This document shows positions 7,099 through 14,440 of a stretch of 17,937 bases of DNA, in pieces (position 1 is the first letter of the stretch; each line of letters starts with the position of its first letter). The stretch is from FEN-1297 sp046704565 (GTDB lineage Bacteria > Bacteroidota > Ignavibacteria > Ignavibacteriales > Ignavibacteriaceae): contig JBJKRP010000283.1 of the NCBI GenBank assembly GCA_046704565.1, positions 1 to 17,937 of the forward strand. Reading direction: 5' to 3'. A program made the position numbers and the translations under genes. Under the pieces are notes generated by a model, which worked only from the letters and a program-made list of their open reading frames with translations, had not been told where the DNA came from and ran no database searches.

Positions 7099-8111
7099 AT
7101 GTATTAGGAATCGAAAGTTCGTGCGACGAAACTTCCGTTGCGATTATTTCAGATGGCAAGCTGAAGGCGAATTTAATTTCGTCCCAGGATTTCCATTCGA
7201 AATACGGCGGTGTGGTGCCGGAACTTTCGAGCCGTGCTCATCTTCAGATTGTAATTCCGCTTCTTAAAGACGCACTTGAAAAATCAAAACTAAATTTGAG
7301 CGACATCGATTTGGTATGCTCTACAGCGGGTCCGGGATTGATCGGCGCTTTGCTGGTTGGTTTAACTTTCGCAAAAGGTTTAGCGTATTCTCTGCAAAAA
7401 CCGTTTGCAGCAGTTAACCATATCGAAGGACATATTTATTCAGGCTTCTTAATGGAAGAGCAGCCGGAGTTTCCTTATCTTGCGCTTGTTGTTTCGGGCG
7501 GACATACTCTGCTGCTTATTGTTGAAAGCGATACCAAAATTAGAAAGCTCGGTACAACTGTTGACGATGCTGCAGGTGAAGCGTTCGATAAAGTTGCAAA
7601 GATTTTAGGTCTCGGTTATCCCGGCGGACCAAAAATTCAGAAAGCCGCATCGAATGGAAACGGAAAAAAAATTATTTTCCCGGTTGCTGAATTGAAAGAC
7701 CCGTACAATTTTTCATTCAGCGGTTTGAAGACTGCGGTGCTTAGGCATATTCAGAAAAATTATCCTGATGGTGCAAACATTCCTGAAAATGAATTGAATG
7801 ATATTGCTGCTTCGTTTCAAGTCGCCGTTGTAAAAGCTTTATCAAATAATTTAGAAAAAGCTTTGAAGAGTTTTGAAGTGAAGTCAATTTCGGTTGCCGG
7901 CGGAGTTGCAGCCAACAAGGCGTTGAGAGAGGCTGCGACAGCTATTTCAGAAAAGTACAATAAGAAGATTGTGATTCCCCGGATGGAATTCTGCGGCGAT
8001 AATGCGGCAATGATTGCTTACCGCGGCTTAAAGCTGTTTGAAGAAGGCTATCAATCGGAACTGACCTACAGCCCTTTCCCGGGTCTGACGAAGGCGCACT
8101 TTGCGGGTTAA
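7095..8111 (+). CDS. tsaD: tRNA N6-adenosine threonylcarbamoyltransferase TsaD
   Basis: TsaD transfers the threonylcarbamoyl group to A37 of tRNAs that read ANN codons (t6A), working with TsaB and TsaE in bacteria. The 338-residue length is typical. Visible family marks are MNVLGIESSCDETSVAI at the N terminus, the metal-binding HxxxH at residues 109-113 (NHIEGH), the ASKHA-fold strand LVVSGGHT, DDAAGEAFDKVAK, the glycine-rich VAGGVAANKALR, and the third metal ligand Asp302 in CGDNAAMIAYRG. The ATG overlaps the proline dehydrogenase stop. The mltG fusion gene starts 5 bases after its stop. TsaB and TsaE are not in the window. Confidence 0.97.
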   Translation: MNVLGIESSCDETSVAIISDGKLKANLISSQDFHSKYGGVVPELSSRAHLQIVIPLLKDALEKSKLNLSDIDLVCSTAGPGLIGALLVGLTFAKGLAYSLQKPFAAVNHIEGHIYSGFLMEEQPEFPYLALVVSGGHTLLLIVESDTKIRKLGTTVDDAAGEAFDKVAKILGLGYPGGPKIQKAASNGNGKKIIFPVAELKDPYNFSFSGLKTAVLRHIQKNYPDGANIPENELNDIAASFQVAVVKALSNNLEKALKSFEVKSISVAGGVAANKALREAATAISEKYNKKIVIPRMEFCGDNAAMIAYRGLKLFEEGYQSELTYSPFPGLTKAHFAG

Positions 8112-8116
8112 ACACA

Positions 8117-9511
8117 ATGGAAGACATAATTAAAAAGATAGAGAACGAATTAGACTCGCTTAGTGTCGAAGAAAAGCAGGAGCTTATTAAGAGACTAAGA
8201 GACGGAATCGATGAAATCGATAAGAAGTTAGTAAGTCTGATAAGCAAGCGTACCACACACTCCGTGTTAATCGGCAGAGTAAAACGCTCGCTGAATCTTC
8301 CTACTTATAATCCTAAAAGAGAAAAAGAAATTGCCGAGAGAATCGGCTCTTATGTTGAAGAGCCTTTAAGTAAAGAGGCACTGTTAAGAATTTATGAGCG
8401 TATACTTGATGAATCGCGTGCAATCCAGAGAGAAGAGCATGACAAAGGGAATGTCTTTAATGTTTCGGCAAAGAAAATGAAAGTCGGTTTTAGTAAGCTG
8501 CTTTCTAAAAAAGAATATTTTATCGTCGGAGCATTCTTTCTGATTCTTCTGGCGATAATGTACTATACTTTCTTTACGCCTAATTACTATAAAGGCAAAT
8601 CGCCAATCGAAGTTGAAGTAAGAAGAGGCGAACCGTTTTCGGAAGTAGTAAACGATATATATTCGAAAGGAATTATTCCGAGTAAATCGAACTTTAATAT
8701 TGCTGCCTTTATTTATGGTGCTGAGAAGAAAATTAAAGCGGCAAGATACTACATCCCAAATGGTCTAAGCTATCTCGACTTACTCGATTATTTTACAAGC
8801 GGTAAAGGTGATTTACTCAAAGCCATAGATATCATACCCGGCTCCTCACTTCAGTGGGTTGCTGCGCAGGTTCAGCATGATGCTTTTATCGACTCGTCAT
8901 CAATATTAAGCTTATGCAGTGATAAAGATTTTTTGGATTCCCTGGGTGTGGAATCTCCGTCTCTTCTCGGTTATATTATACCTAAGCAATATTACATTTA
9001 TGAACGAAGTACACCGGAAGAAGCGGTTAAAGTTCTTTTTCATGGATTCAAAAAATTTATGAACGATTCCTTAAAGCAGCGGGCGAAGCAGATAGGATAT
9101 TCCATTCCGAAGGTTCTTACGATTGCTTCAATTGTACAAGGCGAGACGAATAAGAAATCAGAGATGCCGGTTATTGCCGGTGTCTATTATAATCGTTTAA
9201 AGAAAGGAATGAAGCTGCAGGCAGACCCGACAATCGAGTTTGCGAGAAAAGGGAGGTGGGTAAGACTAAGTTACAAAGACTTGAAAATAAACTCGCCATA
9301 CAATACCTATAAAAATTTCGGACTGCCGCCGGGACCTATTGATAATCCAGCTAAAGCTGCAATTATGGCGGCACTTTATCCGGCTAAAACCGATTACCTT
9401 TATTTTGTTGCAGATGGCAACGGTGGACATCGTTTTGCATCCGATTATCAAAAACATTTGAAGAACGCAGATAAATATTATAAAAGGCTGGATTCATTAA
9501 AGAACCGGTAA
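8117..9511 (+). CDS. mltG: Chorismate mutase (AroQ-type) - MltG endolytic transglycosylase fusion
   Basis: MltG cleaves nascent peptidoglycan strands at the outer face of the inner membrane. This 464-residue protein has three parts. Residues about 26-105 match an AroQ chorismate mutase helix bundle: LRDGIDEID, SKRTTHSVLIGRVK, PTYNPKREKE and ESRAIQ. Arg28, Arg45, Lys56, Arg68, Glu69, Ser100 and Gln104 align with the Escherichia coli catalytic residues R11, R28, K39, R51, E52, S84 and Q88; Asn65 replaces D48. Residues 134-153 form one membrane helix (YFIVGAFFLILLAIMYYTFF). Residues 165-464 are the YceG/MltG domain with the conserved Glu343 in ASIVQGET, YYNRL, LQADPT, FGLPPGPI and DYLYFVADGNGGHRF. 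Escherichia coli MltG is about 340 residues, so the extra 120-130 are the mutase part. By topology the mutase is cytoplasmic. The frame is continuous, with no sign of a frameshift. Confidence 0.92.
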   Translation: MEDIIKKIENELDSLSVEEKQELIKRLRDGIDEIDKKLVSLISKRTTHSVLIGRVKRSLNLPTYNPKREKEIAERIGSYVEEPLSKEALLRIYERILDESRAIQREEHDKGNVFNVSAKKMKVGFSKLLSKKEYFIVGAFFLILLAIMYYTFFTPNYYKGKSPIEVEVRRGEPFSEVVNDIYSKGIIPSKSNFNIAAFIYGAEKKIKAARYYIPNGLSYLDLLDYFTSGKGDLLKAIDIIPGSSLQWVAAQVQHDAFIDSSSILSLCSDKDFLDSLGVESPSLLGYIIPKQYYIYERSTPEEAVKVLFHGFKKFMNDSLKQRAKQIGYSIPKVLTIASIVQGETNKKSEMPVIAGVYYNRLKKGMKLQADPTIEFARKGRWVRLSYKDLKINSPYNTYKNFGLPPGPIDNPAKAAIMAALYPAKTDYLYFVADGNGGHRFASDYQKHLKNADKYYKRLDSLKNR

Positions 9512-9630
9512 CACATATTACGCATTCACGCATTACCCTACGGAATTTAGGTAAAGGGTATAGGGTACATGGTATATTGCGGCGAAGCTTACGTATACGT
9601 TATGCGTTATACCTTATACCATATACCTGT
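9512..9630. repeat. GGTATA-type repeat, copy 2: imperfect inverted repeat spanning the lipoprotein start
   Basis: The left arm at 9549-9569 and the reverse complement of 9608-9628 agree at 17 of 21 positions (left arm AGGTAAAGGGTATAGGGTAC; right arm in reverse complement AGGTATATGGTATAAGGTAT). The centre has the 10-base palindrome ACGTATACGT (9591-9600). Just upstream is a short direct repeat (ACGCATT, CACGCATTAC at 9520-9536). The right arm lies inside the signal-peptide codons of the lipoprotein. Copy 1 is upstream of coaE. Outer boundaries are approximate. Confidence 0.55.
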
Positions 9631-11283
9631 TTTCTATTGCTGCTATCGGGGTGCGCCAACCAGCTTCCGCCGGGCGGCGGTCCGCCAGACAAAACACCTC
9701 CCAAAATTGTTGATGTTTATCCCGCAAACGGTACAACTAATTTTAGCGGCGATTATGTTCAATTTGATTTTTCAAAATACATCGACAAATCTACACTGAA
9801 AAATGCTTTGTTCATCTCTCCGGCAATTGAAGGAGACATGAACTTTGATTGGACAGGAACATCGGTGAAGATTTCTTTTCCGGCTGCATTGAAAAAAAAT
9901 GTTACTTACGTTATGACTGTCGGAACCGACCTGCAGGATTATTACAACCACAACCGGATGGTTCAATCCTACACTTTAACTTTTTCAACCGGGAATAAAA
10001 TCGATAAAGGTGAAATAGAAGGGAAAGTTTATGACGAGAAGCCAGAGGGCATAATGATTTTTGCGTACACTGTTGATGACAGCGCAGTCAACCCGATGAA
10101 ATATAAACCGGATTACATCTCGCAAACAGGGACGGACGGTTCATATCAGTTGTTGGGATTGGCTCCGGCAGCTTATAGAATATTTGCAGTTAGAGACCAG
10201 TACAAAGATTTAATATATCAGCCTGAACAGGACGACATAGGAATGCCGCCGAACGATGTTAAGTTGACAGAGACTGATACCCTTGTCACCGGTTTAAATT
10301 TCTTCCTTACCAAGATGGATACCTTAAAGCCAAGACTTATCAGCGCTGTAATGACGGATAAGTATCATATCCTCCTAAATTTTACTAAGGAAGTTGATAC
10401 CTCGACAATCAATTCTAAAAATTTCTCCTTGGTAGATTCAACTTTAAAGAAAACTTTTAATCCGGTTTATGCTTTCAAAGGGAACACTAAACCGACGGAG
10501 ATGGTACTTGTAACAACTGCCGACCTGCCGGTTAAAGATGAAGCTTATGTATTTGCGGATTCGATTAAGGACAAATTCGGAAACGTGTTTAGAAATGATT
10601 TCGCAAAGATAACATTAAGCGATAAAACGGATACTACCAAACCGGGAATTGCAGGCGTTGTTCCCCCGGATAATTCGGACAAGGTTGATTTTGACAATCC
10701 GGTTATTACTTTTTCTTTTAACGACAGCTTTGATACTTCGACAGCAAGAAAAAATATTTCTTTAAGCGATACCTCCGGCTTAAAATATCCGATTGATGTT
10801 CATTTTATTGATGATGCTTCATTTGAAATATTGCCGGTACAAAATTTAAAAGCAAACACCGACTACATAATCAAATTAGATCTTAATGGATTTAAGGATG
10901 CAGCCGGCAATGCATATGATTCAGTTTATCAATACAAATTTAAAACGATTAACGGACTGGACTTTACCGGTGTTTCGGGAACAGTTGAAGGTGCGGACTT
11001 AGCCAAGAATCCTTCTTTGATCCTCCAAGGAATTGATGCAAATAAACTTAAGTATAAACTGCAGCTAAACGGCTCCGGTAATTTTAAATTTGAGCGTATT
11101 CAACCGGGGAAATATTTCCTGTGGGGATATTATGATACCGACAGCAGCAAAACTTATTCTTTTGGCGAGCCCCTGCCGTTCAAGCCGGCAGAGAGGTTTT
11201 TCTTTTATCCTGATACATTAAATCTTCGTGCAAGGTGGACTGTAACAAATATCGTTTATCATTTTTCGGATAAGGGCAAGTGA
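9577..11283 (+). CDS. Ig-like-domain surface lipoprotein
   Basis: The predicted lipoprotein has 568 residues. The start chosen is TTG at 9577. It gives a basic n-region (RRSLRIR), a hydrophobic core (YALYLIPYTCFLLLL) and the lipobox LSGC with Cys26 as the lipidated residue; no ATG or GTG in frame would give a signal peptide. After a Pro/Gly-rich linker (LPPGGGPPDKTPP, 30-42) come an SbsA/Big_5-type Ig-like domain (about 43-138), a carboxypeptidase-regulatory-like beta-sandwich (146-245, GEIEGKVYD...DGSYQLLGLAPAAYRI), two further Ig-like domains (about 250-345 and 355-455, the latter opening TKPGIAGVVPPDNSDKV) and a final regulatory-like domain (about 460-550). Such proteins are common in T9SS-bearing Bacteroidota relatives, but their job is not established. 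It is the last gene of the + strand run, 65 bases after mltG. Confidence 0.85.
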   Translation: MRRSLRIRYALYLIPYTCFLLLLSGCANQLPPGGGPPDKTPPKIVDVYPANGTTNFSGDYVQFDFSKYIDKSTLKNALFISPAIEGDMNFDWTGTSVKISFPAALKKNVTYVMTVGTDLQDYYNHNRMVQSYTLTFSTGNKIDKGEIEGKVYDEKPEGIMIFAYTVDDSAVNPMKYKPDYISQTGTDGSYQLLGLAPAAYRIFAVRDQYKDLIYQPEQDDIGMPPNDVKLTETDTLVTGLNFFLTKMDTLKPRLISAVMTDKYHILLNFTKEVDTSTINSKNFSLVDSTLKKTFNPVYAFKGNTKPTEMVLVTTADLPVKDEAYVFADSIKDKFGNVFRNDFAKITLSDKTDTTKPGIAGVVPPDNSDKVDFDNPVITFSFNDSFDTSTARKNISLSDTSGLKYPIDVHFIDDASFEILPVQNLKANTDYIIKLDLNGFKDAAGNAYDSVYQYKFKTINGLDFTGVSGTVEGADLAKNPSLILQGIDANKLKYKLQLNGSGNFKFERIQPGKYFLWGYYDTDSSKTYSFGEPLPFKPAERFFFYPDTLNLRARWTVTNIVYHFSDKGK

Positions 11284-11524
11284 ATCATTAAGAGTGTGAG
11301 TGAAATATGCCGTACTGTATACTCTTGCCAAAACCTTATAATGAGCTCAACTATTTACATTCAAGGTCTTAGTATGCGGAGTAACAAACCGGAAAGGGGC
11401 GGGACAAAAAAATTTTTGTATGGATAAAGTCTTTCTCCGATTCTGTTGCAATTCTATTTTTATAAATGAGAACAATTGAAAAATAGAAAATTCGGTTGTT
11501 AAGGCAGCAGGTTACATTAATTAT
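11284..11524. other. Convergent intergenic spacer without a gene
   Basis: I see no convincing reading frame. The only structure is an AT-rich hairpin in which TTCTATTTTT (11452-11461) pairs exactly with AAAAATAGAA (11479-11488) across a 17-base loop. It might be a weak terminator for the lipoprotein gene, although it lies 170 bases past the stop. Confidence 0.5.
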
Positions 11525-11553
11525 CCTCAATCCCGGCAGAGCCGGGATTGAGG
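11525..11553. terminator. Perfect 13-bp GC-rich hairpin between convergent genes
   Basis: CCTCAATCCCGGC (11525-11537) and GCCGGGATTGAGG (11541-11553) are exact reverse complements around the loop AGA. The hairpin sits 17 bases past the stop of the minus-strand beta-helix gene and is symmetric, so it could stop transcription from both sides. No T-run follows on either strand, so it may instead be an mRNA 3'-end stabiliser or need extra factors. Confidence 0.6.
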
Positions 11554-11570
11554 AGCTATTACAGCCGGAG

Positions 11571-14375
11571 TTATTTAAGTAAGAGCATCTTCTTAACTAC
11601 AACGTTTTCGCCTGCAATAACACGGTATATGTAAGCGCCGCTGGAAACTTTCTGTCCGGTTTCGTTATTACCATCCCACTGTACCGAATACGTTCCGGCT
11701 TGTCTATTCCCGTTAACAAGGGTTTTAACTTCTTGCCCAAGCATGTTATAAATTTTAATGCTGACGAATGATGATTTGGGAATCCCGTAGTTTATAATGG
11801 TTGACGGATTAAAAGGATTCGGATAGTTCTGAGAAACTTCATATGAAGTCGGAATATTAACCTTACCCGACTTAACATCCGTAATACCGAGATTGATTAC
11901 CGGACCATCCATCAGACTGCCGTTATTAATTCGATATTTGGTGGTAATAGTTCCGCTTGCAGGAGTTCCTGAAGTGAACCTTAACAATATTTTGCCCGGC
12001 GTTAGATTTCCGCTTTGCAAAGATGAAGCGGCAAAGATAAATTTAGCAACGCCTGAAGACATTTCATTAGCACTGACAAAATACTCCGATGAGGATAATA
12101 CCTGCTTAAAAGATTGATAACTTATTTTCTGCGGGTCGTAATATAGATACAGCTCTATCGTGCTCAGGTTGGATGAATTTTCCAAGCCTACCGGGATATT
12201 AATTATTCCGTTTTTGTCGTAAGTAATATTAGTTAATGCTACGCTTACGCTTGGGCTTGCCGGTGCGCTTGCGGGCCAGTATCCGTAATTGATATAATAT
12301 AAAATATAATAGATATCATTCATATCAATTGATCCATTCAAGTTAGCATCTGCATTCGCAGAATCCTGCCCTGTTAGTGTAATTACATGGTTCAGATGAT
12401 TAAGAATTACAACCACATCATTTCCATCAACAGAAAAATCGCCGTTTGCATCGCCGCGCATTGTAGAAGGCGATGGCGGTACCGTGTAAGTCACAGTTCC
12501 GTTGTCAACATTAAACAACCCAGTAGAGCCGTCGGCGATGAAGTAGGCGGAATCACCGGTTACAACCGTCGAGCCCGGAGAACTATCAATGATTTTAAAT
12601 GTTAATTGGAAAAACAAACTGTCTTTATTGAAAGTACCGATGGGAGATAAGCCGGAGCCAGCCATATTTATCTGTCCCGATGTTGAACTGAAAAGTACTG
12701 CCCAGGAATCCTGGTTAACCAGCGTGCCGGTTCCATATTGAGCAAACTCGAACTCAAGCTTAGTAGCATCATAAGTAAAACGGCTCTGGAAATTTGTAAA
12801 TCCTCCGTTGTTATTTAAATTAATCGCAACAGGTACAGTTACGTAAGCGCCAGAGGTAGAAGTAACATTTCCTATTTTAACGTTATAAAACCCTTGTGTA
12901 GAAACATTATTAACAAAGAAAAAGTTCGAAAAATGATCTGTTGTAAACGTATACGTAGGATGATGATGATAATACGGATTATCTGCGGAATAAGTACCTG
13001 TTATTAAAGCCCAGGTACCAGTAGACCCGTCATATGTAACGACCTTAGTAAAAGCATCAAACATTCCTAATTCTTGCAGTGTCTCTAAATCAAGCGTTAC
13101 TTGAACACTAAACTGATAGTTTGTTAACCCAGTTGCAGAAAGCTGAAGAAATACTGCACTCGTATCGCCGAACAAAGAAGGTGGATAAATAATGCCGGAC
13201 GAACGTCCGGGAAGTTCATTTACCGTAACTTGTGCATTTGAATTTGAGGGTAATACCGTAAAAATCATACTTACATCGGTGCTAGGAAAACTAACCTGAT
13301 TCAACAAATCCGAGTTAGTTACATTTTCAGTTGTAGCTTGTCCTAGATAAGTTGTTACCCGGTTATAGTCCAGAAAATGTCCAAGCTGAGAGTGATAAGC
13401 AGCCCTAACTACCTGGATTAATGAATCGGAAAATGCAACTCTGTTATAAGCATCATCCTGGGGACCGGTCAACGTATATTTAAAATCCTGTAGAGAAAAA
13501 TTCACGTCATAAGTGGAATTGTTTGAACTAATACCGAAAGTTATAGGTACCGGGCTTCCACCTGAGTAATTTCCTTCTTCCAGATACATTCCGCCTCCGC
13601 CCATGCTTTCGCCAAATGAATTTGTTCCGTTAATTAAGATTCCATCTGTCCCGGCATTATAACCATGACCGTAAGTGCCAATTCCGATACCACCCCAATT
13701 ATTGTTATCTGTAGTTATATTTGTTAAGGTAATGTTGTGTGAATCCTGAATATAAATACCTGCACCGGCATTGTGTTCAGACGTAGTATTTGTGATTGTT
13801 ACGCCGTTTCCCCCATTAATATTAATACCGGATTTCCCGAAAAAGTCAACAATTACATTTGACAAGGTTGCATTATTAGCAGGTGTTGAAGATGGGGAAA
13901 GCCCGGCAACGTAAATTCCATAGTACGGTTCGTTAGGTGTAGCCTGCGGATAAGTAAAAGATACAACGCCGTCCGTTGCATTCCCCTGAACAGTCAGATT
14001 TTGAATTGTAACTCCTGTACCTCTTACGGTAATAAAGCTGTCGTTCGGATACGAAGGTGAGCTGAAAGAAGTTAAAGTATCCAAAATTATTGTTGATGTA
14101 CTAGAAACTCCAGTCAGAGTTAAATTGTCTTGGGAGATTATCATTGGAGATTCGCCTTCATACGTGCCTGCGGCGATATAAATCTTAGAATCATTACTTA
14201 CCCGGGTTAAAGCATAAGTAATAGTTTTCCAGGGCGCTAACAAGGTACCTGTTCCGGTTAAATCCGATCCGCTATTGCTGACATAATAATTTGATTGAGC
14301 TTGTAAAGAAATTAAACCGGCAAAAACCAGAGTAAAAAACAAACTCAGTCGTATAGTTTTATAAAAATTATGCAT
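11571..14375 (-). CDS. Secreted T9SS protein: beta-helix, cohesin-like, dockerin, cohesin-like, sorting domain
   Basis: The 934-residue exported protein begins with a signal peptide at 1-27 (basic start, then LSLFFTLVFAGLISLQAQ). Residues about 30-285 are a right-handed parallel beta-helix of the DUF1565/NosD kind (YYVSNSGSDLTGTGTLLAPW, then repeated GVTIQNLTVQG-like rungs). Residues 290-490 are an unrecognised beta-rich segment. A cohesin-like domain (497-632, TYDATKLEFEF) is followed by a type I dockerin (638-700) with two calcium loops, Asp642/Asn644/Asp646/Asp653 and Asp676/Asn678/Asn680/Asp687, then a second cohesin-like domain (709-832, LYYDPQKISY). The T9SS type A sorting domain occupies 847-934 (NYPNPFNPSTIINYGIP, YNMLGQEVKTLV, final LLLK). 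It should be secreted and anchored or released at the cell surface. An AGGAGG (14385-14390) precedes the ATG. It probably shares a transcript with the gene 65 bases upstream. The substrate is unknown; beta-helix proteins often bind or cleave polysaccharides, but no catalytic residues are claimed. Confidence 0.9.
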   Translation of the reverse strand: MHNFYKTIRLSLFFTLVFAGLISLQAQSNYYVSNSGSDLTGTGTLLAPWKTITYALTRVSNDSKIYIAAGTYEGESPMIISQDNLTLTGVSSTSTIILDTLTSFSSPSYPNDSFITVRGTGVTIQNLTVQGNATDGVVSFTYPQATPNEPYYGIYVAGLSPSSTPANNATLSNVIVDFFGKSGININGGNGVTITNTTSEHNAGAGIYIQDSHNITLTNITTDNNNWGGIGIGTYGHGYNAGTDGILINGTNSFGESMGGGGMYLEEGNYSGGSPVPITFGISSNNSTYDVNFSLQDFKYTLTGPQDDAYNRVAFSDSLIQVVRAAYHSQLGHFLDYNRVTTYLGQATTENVTNSDLLNQVSFPSTDVSMIFTVLPSNSNAQVTVNELPGRSSGIIYPPSLFGDTSAVFLQLSATGLTNYQFSVQVTLDLETLQELGMFDAFTKVVTYDGSTGTWALITGTYSADNPYYHHHPTYTFTTDHFSNFFFVNNVSTQGFYNVKIGNVTSTSGAYVTVPVAINLNNNGGFTNFQSRFTYDATKLEFEFAQYGTGTLVNQDSWAVLFSSTSGQINMAGSGLSPIGTFNKDSLFFQLTFKIIDSSPGSTVVTGDSAYFIADGSTGLFNVDNGTVTYTVPPSPSTMRGDANGDFSVDGNDVVVILNHLNHVITLTGQDSANADANLNGSIDMNDIYYILYYINYGYWPASAPASPSVSVALTNITYDKNGIINIPVGLENSSNLSTIELYLYYDPQKISYQSFKQVLSSSEYFVSANEMSSGVAKFIFAASSLQSGNLTPGKILLRFTSGTPASGTITTKYRINNGSLMDGPVINLGITDVKSGKVNIPTSYEVSQNYPNPFNPSTIINYGIPKSSFVSIKIYNMLGQEVKTLVNGNRQAGTYSVQWDGNNETGQKVSSGAYIYRVIAGENVVVKKMLLLK

Positions 14376-14440
14376 TATTAAATTCCTCCTATGCCTTCTA
14401 TTTCAAAATTTATTTTTTCGATATTACCATCAAATAATGC

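Noticed and set aside
7942..8256. Minus-strand frame across the tsaD-mltG junction, and similar antisense frames elsewhere
   Set aside because: They lie antisense to well-recognised genes, have low-complexity Ser/Phe/Leu composition and lack ribosome binding sites.
9569..9799. Small 76-residue frame overlapping the lipoprotein start
   Set aside because: It runs in another frame through the repeat and signal-peptide DNA, ends without any domain, and overlaps a gene with a clear lipobox and Ig-like domains.
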